The notes under the pieces are model-generated. The model saw only the letters and a program-made list of their open reading frames with translations, had not been told where the DNA came from and did not search any database. A DNA stretch of 64,000 nucleotides from Spirochaetota bacterium (lineage in GTDB: Bacteria; Spirochaetota; UBA4802; JAFGJZ01), in the NCBI GenBank assembly GCA_029554345.1, contig JAKPJF010000106.1, positions 1 to 64,000 of the forward strand, written 5' to 3'. The position numbers and the translations under genes were made by a program. This document shows positions 39,605-47,883 of the stretch, in pieces; positions within the stretch are counted from its first letter, which is position 1; each line of letters starts with the position of its first letter.

Positions 39605-42600
39605 TCAGAAACGTGCGATAATCATTTTTATAGTGCCTACACCGCCATCAAGACCGGTAAGAGCTTTACCTATTACACTTCCTGTTTTTTCAAACGAATC
39701 AACGGTTCCCTTCATTCCGCAGCCGGGAGTAGGTGATGTAACGATAAAATCTCCAGGTTTGACCGGTGAAATTCTCGCGTCGATTTTGACTAAAACTGTT
39801 CCATAGAGTGCAACCGGATAAGCTGATTTATCTGCACCTGAATCATTCATTATTACAGAAGGGTTTCCGGAAACAATTCCGACTACCGATTTATTATACG
39901 GGATGTGAGATTTCGCAAGCGTTCCGCCGTTTTCGGAAATTACCAAAATATCTCCCGCCGATACGAATTCTTCCTGATCTACAATGTGCATTTCTGTTAT
40001 ATTCGAAGGAGCCTCATTCTCTGAATCAACTGAATTTATTTTAATCTGTCCGCTGAATTCGGATTTACCTTTCGCGTGAAAAGCTTTTCCTTCTCCTTTC
40101 AGCTTGAGAGATGAATCGTAAGAATCTATAGTTCCGAAGCCGTCGGCTACAATCGCGAAATCGTGTTCGCTTGAAAATACTCCGCCGGCGCCGAATCTTG
40201 ATACTCCGAGAACACCGCATCCTTTTTCATTGTTGTTTCCTGTTGACTGACCGCGCACTCCGATAAACTGGCTGTGTCCGGTGACGCCGTAAGAACTTTT
40301 TCCTGAAATGTTTTTTCCAGCTACACCTGTTATCGCACTTGCGGAAGATTCAGATGAAGAATTTTCCGCGTATATTACAGAAGAAGACTCAGGCGGAGGA
40401 GTGATGCCCGTATATTTTTCTGCTCTATCGGCTTTTATTGAGATAGTGCCTGAATGAGAATTGAATTCATGAACTTTGGATGCGTAATCGTGATCATGCG
40501 GGAGAGGATGGCGTTTGTCTGAAAGACGTTTGTCATCTGACTGAACCGCGTGTAACTTTTTGCTTTCGCCGTCATCGGCAAAGCGCATTATGCCGTAGTT
40601 TTCAACATCGGCTTTTTTCAGCCTCTTATCTGAACCTTGAACCGCAACATTAGGAGAATCTTCGCCGTCTTCAGCGAGTTCTACTATTCCCTTGTTTAGA
40701 GTCGTTGCAGTTCTGAGTCTGTCGTCATTGGACTGAACCGCGGCGAAAGATGCGGTTTCTCCGTTTGATGCAAAGCGTACGATTCCATGATTTAAATTAT
40801 CTGCATGACGCAGTCTCTTGTCCGAACCCTGAACAACGGTTCCGGGAGTTTCTTCTCCGTCAGGACAAAGAGCGGATATCCCTTTTCTTCCCACTGCGGC
40901 AGGTTTAAGCCTGTCATCGTTCGACTGAACTGCCGACATTGGAGCCGATTCGCCGTTTGCTGAAAAGCGAAGTATTCCTTTCTCTTTCTCATTTGCATCG
41001 CGGAGTCGGCGGTCGCTCGACTGAAGCGCGGCCATCGGAGATACCTCACCGTCATCCGCGAAACGCATAATTCCTTTTGATAATATTGTTGCGTCTTTTA
41101 TTCTCTTGTCCGAACCCTGAACCGCAACATTAGGAGCATCTTCTCCGTCTTCAGCTAGTTCTACGATTCCCTTTGAAAGAGTAGTGGCGTCTTTGAGTCT
41201 TTTGTCCGATCCCTGAACGGCTTTCAGTTGAGAGCTTTCACCGTCGGATGCAAAAATCATTATCCCTTTATTTTTTTCGGAAGCATCAAGTAATCTTTTG
41301 TCGTCGGATTGAACAGCTGTGCCGGGTTTTGTTTCTCCGTTTTCCGCTAGTTCAACGATTCCCTTCGAAGCGGTTGTAGCAGGTTTTAATCTTGAGTCGT
41401 TTGCCTGAACTGCTGTGTCAGGTTCGCTTGCTCCGTCTTCCGAAAGCATCACGATACCCTTGGATTTGGTTGTTGCATCCTTGAGTCTTCTGTCATCGGC
41501 AGAAACCGCTTTATCTGCTTCACTTGCTCCGTTCGCTGCGAATTGAACAATACCTTTAGAAAAAACAGAAGCGTCTTTAAGTCTCTTATCATTTCCCTGT
41601 ACGACAAGACCGCGTTCGGCAGAACCGTCTTCTGCGAGTCTTGTTATACCGTATGTTTTTTCAGTTGCGAGTTTGAGTCTTTTGTCATTGCCTCTTACAA
41701 CTCCAAGGTCTGCCGCCTCGCCGTCGGGGCAAATTCTAACAATACCGAAACTTTGTTCGGTGGCCTCTCTAAGTCTTGAGTCGGAACCCTGAACCGCGCA
41801 TTTCGGATTCTGTTCCCTGTCATAAGCGAGACGTACGGTTCCGTTTGAGGATTCTGTTGCGGGCTTGAGCCTGTTGTCGCTTGCCTGAACCGCGGTGAAA
41901 TCTTTTGATTCGCCGTTGTTGGCAAAAATCACTATGCCCTTGAAAAGATTGGATGCGTCTTTCAGACGGCGGTCATCGGATCTTACAACCGCGGAGTCGG
42001 AAACTTCGCCGTCCTTTGCCATCCGCACAACACCCGGAAGAAAAACCGAAGCATAGGGCGGTGTGAGACCCGCATGTGAATGTGTTCTTTCCATCGGAGA
42101 CGCGAAAAAATTCATTTCTGCAATTCTAATAGCGAAATCCTTACCGCCGAGACTGACCGCTTCGGTTTCAAATCTGATATATCTCGCATTTAATGTGTCG
42201 AAAGAAAAAGAATAACTTCCGCCGGCTTCGGCTGAAAAATGTTTTTGTCCGCAGGCATATGTAAATAGTTTTTTGTCCGGGCTTACTTCGATTGAAAAAT
42301 CAGATGGAAATCCTAGAGCATTTTCAGGTACTTTTAATGATATTGCCGAGAGCGGATAACAAAATCCGAGATCGAATGTCATAAGAATTTTTTCGGCTGA
42401 TTGAAAATGTTCTGATTCAAAAAAGGTATCAGCTTTGCCGTCAAAGAGGAATTCCTTTCTTCTTTCGTGCGAAAGATCTTTACATCCTCCGGAATGATTA
42501 ATGCCGGATATTCCGAAAAGAACGCGTTCGAATTCGGCAAAAAAGCTGGAATCAGTCTGACGGCATTTTGTTATAAAAATTCTTGCGAAACGGGCGCTTA

Positions 42601-42928
42601 CAAGCGGCAGATTAATCGCAAAAACATCCGACTGAGAGACATAGGCTGTTTCAGAATGAAGGACTGACCATTCTTTTCCGTCAGAGCTTATGTCAATTCT
42701 GAAATCTTCAGGAAACGCGACTTTACGAGCCGGATTGGAACTTATTTCGATATAGCTGAAAAACAGTTCTGATTCAAATTCGAAAAGGAGAAATTCGTTT
42801 TCGGATTTTGAAAGAGATGCCGATTTCCATTTTCCTGTTTTAATTGACGATGAATAAGCCGGGTCGCACGATGACGCTGAAATAGATTTAGGCGTTATGA
42901 ATCGTTTTCGGGATATATTAATCAGCAT
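39605..42928 (-). CDS. Discoidin / tail-fibre-like repeat protein
   Basis: The 1107-residue product has four parts. Residues 1-140 and 150-280 look like two F5/8 type C (discoidin) carbohydrate-binding domains, with FPEDFRIDISSDGKEWSVL and FPSDFSIEVSPDKKLFTYA as the matching strands. Residues 298-809 are sixteen tandem 32-residue repeats (consensus KGIVxLAxDGExxPxxAVQG then SDKRLKDAT). Next comes the fibre linker LSDKRHPLPHDHDY, then Gly-rich turns (GVTGHSQFIGVRGQ). Residues about 970-1107 form a C-terminal module (KPGDFIVTSPTPGCGMKG, VIGKALTGLDGGVGTIKMI) common in fibre and S-layer-like proteins. There is no signal peptide. GGAG precedes ATG. Related repeats occur in phage tail fibres, but no other tail gene is present. 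Confidence 0.85.
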   Translation of the reverse strand: MLINISRKRFITPKSISASSCDPAYSSSIKTGKWKSASLSKSENEFLLFEFESELFFSYIEISSNPARKVAFPEDFRIDISSDGKEWSVLHSETAYVSQSDVFAINLPLVSARFARIFITKCRQTDSSFFAEFERVLFGISGINHSGGCKDLSHERRKEFLFDGKADTFFESEHFQSAEKILMTFDLGFCYPLSAISLKVPENALGFPSDFSIEVSPDKKLFTYACGQKHFSAEAGGSYSFSFDTLNARYIRFETEAVSLGGKDFAIRIAEMNFFASPMERTHSHAGLTPPYASVFLPGVVRMAKDGEVSDSAVVRSDDRRLKDASNLFKGIVIFANNGESKDFTAVQASDNRLKPATESSNGTVRLAYDREQNPKCAVQGSDSRLREATEQSFGIVRICPDGEAADLGVVRGNDKRLKLATEKTYGITRLAEDGSAERGLVVQGNDKRLKDASVFSKGIVQFAANGASEADKAVSADDRRLKDATTKSKGIVMLSEDGASEPDTAVQANDSRLKPATTASKGIVELAENGETKPGTAVQSDDKRLLDASEKNKGIMIFASDGESSQLKAVQGSDKRLKDATTLSKGIVELAEDGEDAPNVAVQGSDKRIKDATILSKGIMRFADDGEVSPMAALQSSDRRLRDANEKEKGILRFSANGESAPMSAVQSNDDRLKPAAVGRKGISALCPDGEETPGTVVQGSDKRLRHADNLNHGIVRFASNGETASFAAVQSNDDRLRTATTLNKGIVELAEDGEDSPNVAVQGSDKRLKKADVENYGIMRFADDGESKKLHAVQSDDKRLSDKRHPLPHDHDYASKVHEFNSHSGTISIKADRAEKYTGITPPPESSSVIYAENSSSESSASAITGVAGKNISGKSSYGVTGHSQFIGVRGQSTGNNNEKGCGVLGVSRFGAGGVFSSEHDFAIVADGFGTIDSYDSSLKLKGEGKAFHAKGKSEFSGQIKINSVDSENEAPSNITEMHIVDQEEFVSAGDILVISENGGTLAKSHIPYNKSVVGIVSGNPSVIMNDSGADKSAYPVALYGTVLVKIDARISPVKPGDFIVTSPTPGCGMKGTVDSFEKTGSVIGKALTGLDGGVGTIKMIIARF
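40502..42037 (-). repeat. Sixteen 96-bp tandem coding repeats
   Basis: Reading the - strand, residues 298-809 split into 16 units of exactly 32 codons with no spacer. G2, the Gly/Asn-Gly turn near positions 9-10, the V/A-V/L-Q/R core near 17-19 and D22-x-R-L/I are conserved, while positions 4-8 and 11-16 vary. Units 10 and 15 are nearly identical (ELAEDGED.PNVAVQGSDKR), which points to recent duplication or conversion inside the array. Units are diverged enough at the DNA level not to look like a young minisatellite. Confidence 0.9.
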
Positions 42929-42951
42929 TATTTTCTCCAGTTAGAATGAAT

Positions 42952-42985
42952 CATATTTAATTAACTTAAATATGCTGACTGTCAA
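42952..42985 (-). promoter_or_regulatory. Promoter of the fibre gene overlapped by an inverted repeat
   Basis: On the - strand TTGACA (42985-42980) is followed after 16 nt by TAATTA (42963-42958). The inverted repeat CATATTTAA (42952-42960) / TTAAATATG (42966-42974), 9 bp with a 5-nt centre, lies across the spacer and -10. A dimeric repressor site is the natural reading. The fibre start codon is 24 nt downstream of the repeat. Confidence 0.5.
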
Positions 42986-43035
42986 GATTTTTATCAATGA
43001 TGCGGTTTTTTGACGCATAACAAAGTCAAAATCGT

Positions 43036-43064
43036 TTGACTTGCAAAGACAAAAGAGTGATTAT
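43036..43064 (+). promoter_or_regulatory. Promoter for the coiled-coil/phospholipase-D-like operon
   Basis: TTGACT (43036-43041) and GATTAT (43059-43064) are 17 nt apart, 18-24 nt before the proposed start at 43082. It fires away from the fibre gene, so the two operons are divergent from a 153-nt spacer. Confidence 0.45.
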
Positions 43065-43081
43065 GAAAACGGAGGACGGTG

Positions 43082-44041
43082 TTGATAGTAAATTATCTTG
43101 AGGAAAGGACTCCCAAGGGTTTTACCCTGAAAATAGTTCAGAAAAAGCTCAATTTTCTGGTTTTTGACCAGAAGGGTTCATCTGTTTATTCCGACAAGCA
43201 GTCTGCCCAGGTCGTTCACCGTATTCCGGTAGTGGCTTTTTTCGGAAATGAGTTTTCTGTCAAGTCCCGCGCACTCGGTGAATATAATCTGTATAAAGTA
43301 TCACGCGGAAAGATAATCATTCCGTATACCGTCTATGGTCAGGATGAAAACCGTTATCTGATGATAGATACGGATGAGGAAATTGATATCATGCCCGTGA
43401 AGGCTGTTTTTCATGAACAGCTGATTACTCTCGTAAAAGAAATAGATTCGGGATTGAAACCCGATTATATCGTAATAGATAATAATGTGCCCGAAAACGA
43501 TTTGGTAGTCGCAAAAAACCGGTGTCCTTCGTCTGCGATAATCAATATTATGGATGTGCCTCAGAAAATTGAGGTCGAAGAAAATCCGGAAGACAAACGC
43601 CGTCTTGCAGATGAGTTTTCTGATATTAATTTAAACATGCTTTCGCAGAATCCGGTTTTTTTAGCCCGCATACATCTTAGAAATTCGGCTGTTGCAAGAG
43701 TAAAACAGCTGCTTCTTGATTTTGATCTTTCGAGCATCGACGCCGGATATATTCTGACTTTTATCCGCACAATGCTCAAGAATTCAAGCGATGAACTTTC
43801 AAAGATAAAAAATCAGCTTGCCGATCTTGAGAATGATTTTGCTTTTTACGTAAGCGTTGTGGACAAGAATCTCGAAGAGGTTCAGGGCCGCATTTCGACA
43901 GCTGAAAATTCCCAAGCCTTGTCGTCGTACAAGACTCTTCTTGCCAAGGCGCGCAGTGTTTATGATGAAAACGGAACAGACGAGAAGATGGACGAAATAG
44001 AACAGATGATTATTGACCGCAGAGAGGAAATTTCTAAATGA
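43082..44041 (+). CDS. Unknown cytosolic protein with C-terminal coiled coil
   Basis: The product (about 319 residues) has a beta-rich N-terminal half (TLKIVQKKLNFLVFDQKGSS, RGKIIIPYTVYGQDENRYLM) and a helical C-terminal part (about 225-319) whose heptads SKIKNQLADLENDF and EVQGRISTAE predict a coiled coil. I do not recognise a family. No ATG start fits: GGAGGA at 43071-43076 is 5 nt from a TTG at 43082 and 2 nt from a GTG at 43079, so TTG is preferred. It overlaps the next gene by 4 bases (ATGA), so the pair is co-translated. Confidence 0.65.
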   Translation: MIVNYLEERTPKGFTLKIVQKKLNFLVFDQKGSSVYSDKQSAQVVHRIPVVAFFGNEFSVKSRALGEYNLYKVSRGKIIIPYTVYGQDENRYLMIDTDEEIDIMPVKAVFHEQLITLVKEIDSGLKPDYIVIDNNVPENDLVVAKNRCPSSAIINIMDVPQKIEVEENPEDKRRLADEFSDINLNMLSQNPVFLARIHLRNSAVARVKQLLLDFDLSSIDAGYILTFIRTMLKNSSDELSKIKNQLADLENDFAFYVSVVDKNLEEVQGRISTAENSQALSSYKTLLAKARSVYDENGTDEKMDEIEQMIIDRREEISK

Positions 44042-45042
44042 GATCATTCGTTTTATTTTTAACAATATTATTTTCAAACGCGCTATTTTCTTCGGATATT
44101 AATATATTTTTTACAACTCCAGAAAAAAAAGAATCCGTTATATTGAACGCTCTTTGCGATTTTATTAAATCGAGCGAAAAGACAATTGATGTTGCCGTGT
44201 TTGATCTTGATAATATGAAAGTTGCGGAAGCTCTTTTATTCGCCAAAAAAAATGGAGCGCGCGTCCGAATAGTAACAGACCATGATAATTTATCGTCAAA
44301 CGCGGTCAAAAAGCTTGCTGCGGAAGGAATTGAAATAGTGTCAGACAGGCGCAAGCCTTTCATGCACAATAAGTTTGCCGTATCGGATTCGAAGCGCGTC
44401 TGGACGGGTTCTTATAATTTCACTGATAACTGCACGTTCAAAAACAACAATAATGCTGTGATGTTCGAATCCGGGAATCTGGCTGCGGTTTATGCCGAAG
44501 AATTTGAAGAAATGTTTGCTGACGGAATTTTCGGAAACAGAAAAGACAGTTCTATTTTCGGAATAAAAGGAAAGGACAGATATTATTCGAAAATCGGAAA
44601 CACCGATGTAAATGTTTTTTTCTCTCCTGAAGATAATGCCGAGCATATCATAGTGAAAATGATTGAAAAGGCAGAAAGCCGCATTGATTTTCTGTCGTTT
44701 GTTTTTACTTCATCTCCGATAGCGGAGGCTCTTATCAAAAAAATGAAAAGCGGCGTCAAGGTTAGGGGAGTCTTTGACGGAAGCGGAGCCAAGGGCACTG
44801 GAAGCCAGTATGTGAAGCTTGTTCTTGAAGGCGCTGATATAAGAATACGCAAGGGCGCGGGAGTGATGCATGACAAGGTCTTCATTATCGACGGCAAACG
44901 CGTCATAACGGGTTCGTATAATTTCACTAAAGCCGCTTCAATGAAAAACGACGAAAACATCGTCGTCATCGGTAGTTATGATGCCGCAGAAATATTCACT
45001 GCCGAATTTGATAAGATATATTCGAAATCATCAAAGAAATAA
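44038..45042 (+). CDS. Exported phospholipase D-superfamily protein
   Basis: The 334-residue product starts with a signal peptide (MRSFVLFLTILFSNALFSSD) and contains two PLD catalytic motifs: MHNKFAVSDSKRVWTGSYNF (about residues 108-127) and MHDKVFIIDGKRVITGSYNF (about 280-299). Both have H-x-K-x4-D, so the enzyme should form its active site from both halves, as in PLD nucleases (Nuc type) or phosphatidyl transferases. The secretion signal suggests a periplasmic or surface nuclease or lipase. It is translationally coupled to the unknown coiled-coil gene. Confidence 0.88.
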   Translation: MRSFVLFLTILFSNALFSSDINIFFTTPEKKESVILNALCDFIKSSEKTIDVAVFDLDNMKVAEALLFAKKNGARVRIVTDHDNLSSNAVKKLAAEGIEIVSDRRKPFMHNKFAVSDSKRVWTGSYNFTDNCTFKNNNNAVMFESGNLAAVYAEEFEEMFADGIFGNRKDSSIFGIKGKDRYYSKIGNTDVNVFFSPEDNAEHIIVKMIEKAESRIDFLSFVFTSSPIAEALIKKMKSGVKVRGVFDGSGAKGTGSQYVKLVLEGADIRIRKGAGVMHDKVFIIDGKRVITGSYNFTKAASMKNDENIVVIGSYDAAEIFTAEFDKIYSKSSKK

Positions 45043-45075
45043 TCTGTTTGATAGTATTTATTTAATTCAAACTTA

Positions 45076-45900
45076 TCACTTAGGTTTCCATTTGACGCAA
45101 GGCTTACTATAGCCACTGTCGGTTGTCAAAGGTTCGGATTTTAAGATGTCAATATTAATCCTAAAAATATTGTCTCCTGATACATAGATAATTGTCTTTC
45201 CGTCGGGTGTCCAGCAAGGACTATGTCCTGACGGTACAATTTCTCTCGAACTTCCTGTATCTAAATGATATAAGCAAACACCGGCTCCAGTATAATATGC
45301 AATGCGCTTTCCATCTGGTGAAAGAGAGCCATGATCCAGAATATAAGTAGTATGAATATCTTCATCTCCGGTGGTGAGATCCAATCGATAAGAATCGCTT
45401 AATTTTAGATAGTATATATATTTCCCATCCGGTGATGCGCTCAAAGCGTTTGCTTGAGCGCCAATATTATATCTTCGTATAATCGTTCCGTCAGGTTTTG
45501 CGGAGACTATATTGTAGATAGAACCGTTTTCTTCGTAATAGTAAATCTTTTCACCGTCCGCAGACCATGTCGCAGAACTGGACTCAATAGTCGACAAAGG
45601 CTTTAAGTCTGTTCTGTCAGAATTAATTATATGAACATAAGGAGTATTCGCAAGACCTCTTTGAAAAAGTATTCTTTTGCCGTCGGGCGACCATGAAAGC
45701 ATGTTATCTTCTCCGCTGTCTGTTATTTGTCTTTGATTTGAACCGTCGAAATTCATTATATATATGTTGCCGTCTCTGACAAAACATATCTCAAGCTCCT
45801 CATGAATCTCGCGTTCATAATAGCACGAATTGATTGCTGTTAGCAGAAGAATGATGGCAGAAAGTTTTACGGTGGTTTTTTTAATCATAAAAGTAACCAT
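45076..45900 (-). CDS. Beta-propeller (TolB/WD40-like) lipoprotein, copy 2
   Basis: The product has a lipoprotein signal (LSAIILLLTAINSCYYERE, lipid Cys in INSC) and repeated propeller blades with SWSPDGKRILF, TWSADGEKIYYY, SASPDGKYIYYL and SLSPDGKRIAYY, ending CWTPDGKTIIYVSG. These are PD40/TolB-type blades; the function is probably binding rather than catalysis. In-frame starts are 45900 and 45888; 45900 lies 5 nt after the previous stop. It is a tandem paralogue of the next gene upstream, sharing the signal region almost exactly. Confidence 0.8.
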   Translation of the reverse strand: MVTFMIKKTTVKLSAIILLLTAINSCYYEREIHEELEICFVRDGNIYIMNFDGSNQRQITDSGEDNMLSWSPDGKRILFQRGLANTPYVHIINSDRTDLKPLSTIESSSATWSADGEKIYYYEENGSIYNIVSAKPDGTIIRRYNIGAQANALSASPDGKYIYYLKLSDSYRLDLTTGDEDIHTTYILDHGSLSPDGKRIAYYTGAGVCLYHLDTGSSREIVPSGHSPCWTPDGKTIIYVSGDNIFRINIDILKSEPLTTDSGYSKPCVKWKPK

Positions 45901-46709
45901 TTGATTTATTTCGGTTTTCCCTGCACGCAAGGTGAAGAACATCCACCCTCGGTTGTCAGCGGTTTATTATTAGTTCCATCTATATTTATTCTGTAAATAT
46001 CACCAGCTGAAATATAGACAATTGTTTTTCCATCTGGTGTCCAGCAAGGGTCATATGCATTTGGTAAAAAATCAATGTATGATGTTTCGTTCCATAAATG
46101 AATATGACTTACTAGTGTATATGTTGCTGCAATCGTCTTTCCGTCAGGGGAAATGGATATTGATGTATAACCTGCATTAGTTTCATATATGTCATTAGTA
46201 TTATTGGTTAAGAGATTTATTCTTCTGAAAGGATAAGGAGCGCCGGTGTTTTCAGTTAGATATAAATAATTATCATCCGGTGATAAAGTTGGATATGCTA
46301 ATGACTTAATGAAATTATAACTTTTGATAATATTCGCGTTTGTTGTTGCGATGAAAACATAGGAAGTTGGGGTTCTTGTTCCTGCAAATACTATTCTTTT
46401 TCCGTCAGAAGACCATGTCGGACATATGTTGGTATCTGGAATAGAAGTGTGAGTTAATTGCTTGAGTCCGCTTCCATCTGCGTTAATTACAAATATTTCA
46501 CTATTGCCATCTCTGTCACTGTGAAAAAGAATTTTTCTTCCGTCGGGGGACCATGATGGTGCATTATCGTAAGCACTTACGGGAGGATAAGTAATCTGTG
46601 TTTGTTCAGAGCCGTCAATATTCATAGTCCAGATTGAGCCGCTTCTAACATAGCAGACTTTCAGTTGATCGGATTCTCTTTCATAATAGCACGAATTGAT
46701 TGCTGTTAG
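45814..46709. repeat. 30-bp direct repeat in the lipoprotein signal regions
   Basis: An identical 30-bp stretch occurs at 45814-45843 and 46680-46709 (beginning TTCATAATAGCACGAATTG), covering codons of the lipobox and the residues just after it in the two propeller genes. The rest of the genes has diverged, so the signal region is either under stronger constraint or was exchanged recently. Confidence 0.85.
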
Positions 46710-46754
46710 TAGAAGACTGATGACTGCAATTTTAAAGGCGAACTTTTTACTCAT
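45906..46754 (-). CDS. Beta-propeller (TolB/WD40-like) lipoprotein, copy 1
   Basis: This paralogue carries the same signal (ISLLLTAINSCYYERE) and blades such as SWSPDGRKILFHSDRDGNSE, TWSSDGKRIVFAGTR, TLSPDDNYLYLT and CWTPDGKTIVYISAG. The ATG at 46754 overlaps the stop region of the barrel gene (TATGAGTAA), so the two are co-translated; a TTG two codons earlier is less likely. With the barrel gene and copy 2 it forms a three-gene - strand operon. Members resemble TolB-like lipoproteins of unknown partner. Confidence 0.82.
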   Translation of the reverse strand: MSKKFAFKIAVISLLLTAINSCYYERESDQLKVCYVRSGSIWTMNIDGSEQTQITYPPVSAYDNAPSWSPDGRKILFHSDRDGNSEIFVINADGSGLKQLTHTSIPDTNICPTWSSDGKRIVFAGTRTPTSYVFIATTNANIIKSYNFIKSLAYPTLSPDDNYLYLTENTGAPYPFRRINLLTNNTNDIYETNAGYTSISISPDGKTIAATYTLVSHIHLWNETSYIDFLPNAYDPCWTPDGKTIVYISAGDIYRINIDGTNNKPLTTEGGCSSPCVQGKPK

Positions 46755-47385
46755 ACCCAACGCCTCTGTTTATTCCTGAGAAATTGTAGCCGATTGACGC
46801 CGTGAACATAAAGCCTTTCAGGCCTTTTGCCTTGCTCGAAAACATCGGGCTTTCGTATCCGGCAGAAATTGAAAACATATATTTCTGTGACGCGATCCAG
46901 AGAATAGAAGCGTTTGCCGCCGCATAAGGGGCTATGCCTGTTTGCGTTTCGGTCTGCGAATAGTCGTAGAAGTAACCGAATTTCTTCGGCTTCATTATTT
47001 TAAAATAAGCTAATCCGGCTGAAAGCGAAGGCACTATATAGAAATTTGTTCTGAACAGTTGAAAGCGGTATTCAAGCCCGACTGAAAGCGGCGCGTAGAA
47101 ACGTGTTATTTCATCGTGTTCGCCCTTGTTTTCTCTGTTTGCCGCCGCAAACAGATCTGCGGTTATGAATGTGTTTCTGAGGCCGAATTTTTTCGGAAAA
47201 TCATTTCTGATATTTATTCCGCCGCCGTACAAAGTTCCTTCATCTTTCGTTAGAAGCTGGTTTCCGATAAGAGAACCGGAATATCCCGCGTTGAGATCAA
47301 ATGACAGAATGCAGAGAAAAGTAATTGTTAACGCAAAGAGTATTTTCGAAAATAAACCGTTTTTGCCGGGGCAGTGAACTCTCAT
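46747..47385 (-). CDS. Outer-membrane beta-barrel-like protein
   Basis: The 212-residue product has an N-terminal signal (hydrophobic run ILFALTITFLCILSF, cleavage near LNAG) followed by amphipathic beta strands rich in Tyr/Phe and Gly (LSVGLEYRFQLFRTNFYIVP, SISAGYESPMF, MFTASIGYNFSG). It lacks a C-terminal Phe but has the alternating pattern of small 8-10-strand barrels. It is the first gene of a three-gene operon with two propeller lipoproteins, suggesting an envelope complex. The first Met could also be an inner one; the position of the signal supports the region chosen. Confidence 0.7.
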   Translation of the reverse strand: MRVHCPGKNGLFSKILFALTITFLCILSFDLNAGYSGSLIGNQLLTKDEGTLYGGGINIRNDFPKKFGLRNTFITADLFAAANRENKGEHDEITRFYAPLSVGLEYRFQLFRTNFYIVPSLSAGLAYFKIMKPKKFGYFYDYSQTETQTGIAPYAAANASILWIASQKYMFSISAGYESPMFSSKAKGLKGFMFTASIGYNFSGINRGVGYE

Positions 47386-47883
47386 CGATAAACCTCACGG
47401 CATTTGCCAGATATAGAACCGGAAAATGCTTATGTTAATTATATAATTATATAAAACTGTATAATAATAAATAGAAATGATGAATGGTCAATAACAATTT
47501 CTCCCTCTAGCCGGGAGGGCTTCAAAGGCTTCTTGCGATGCCTTTTATTACAACCTCCTGTTGCATATTGAAGGCATCACTTTGCAGGGATCGTTCCTGC
47601 TGCCTTTGAGATTCTTTCTTTGCATGGATCATGCAATAATACCAAAGGGCATTTCATGCCCTTTACCCGGTTTTGGTACTTTCTTTTTTCCGGCAAAAAG
47701 AAAGTACCGCAAAGAAAAGCCGCTGGGGATATCCCCAGACCTCTTAAATTATTTTACTCTCATTCAATTTTTGCCGAAGTGCTTAGCGCACTTTTGTGAT
47801 TTTGGGAACCATTTATCATGTAATATTATTACGCGTTTATTCGCTCCGCTCTGTATACGCTAAATTTCTGCTGTGGGGTGATT
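47386..47883. repeat. Hairpin-rich noncoding element
   Basis: This 498-nt spacer has no supportable gene but several close inverted repeats: AAAGGGCAT/ATGCCCTTT (47644-47664), GGTACTTTCTTTTT/AAAAAGAAAGTACC (47675-47708, perfect 14 bp with a 6-nt loop), and the 16-bp palindrome CTGGGGATATCCCCAG (47723-47738). Smaller ones lie at 47509-47575 (CTCCC/GGGAG and GCAGG/CCTGC). The density suggests an interspersed palindromic element or a structured RNA. Confidence 0.6.

Noticed and set aside
41543-41779. Frame on the + strand opposite the fibre repeats
   Set aside because: Mirror of the repeat coding strand; not an independent gene.
40502-42037. Regular repeats considered as a CRISPR array
   Set aside because: Units are 96 bp, coding in one frame throughout, without conserved repeat and variable spacer structure.
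43063-43100. ATG at 43063 as the start of the coiled-coil gene
   Set aside because: Reads into a stop within about a dozen codons and is in a different frame from the long one.
47561-47863. 100-codon + strand frame in the hairpin-rich spacer
   Set aside because: Its sequence follows the palindromes; low-complexity, aromatic-rich, and no ribosome site.
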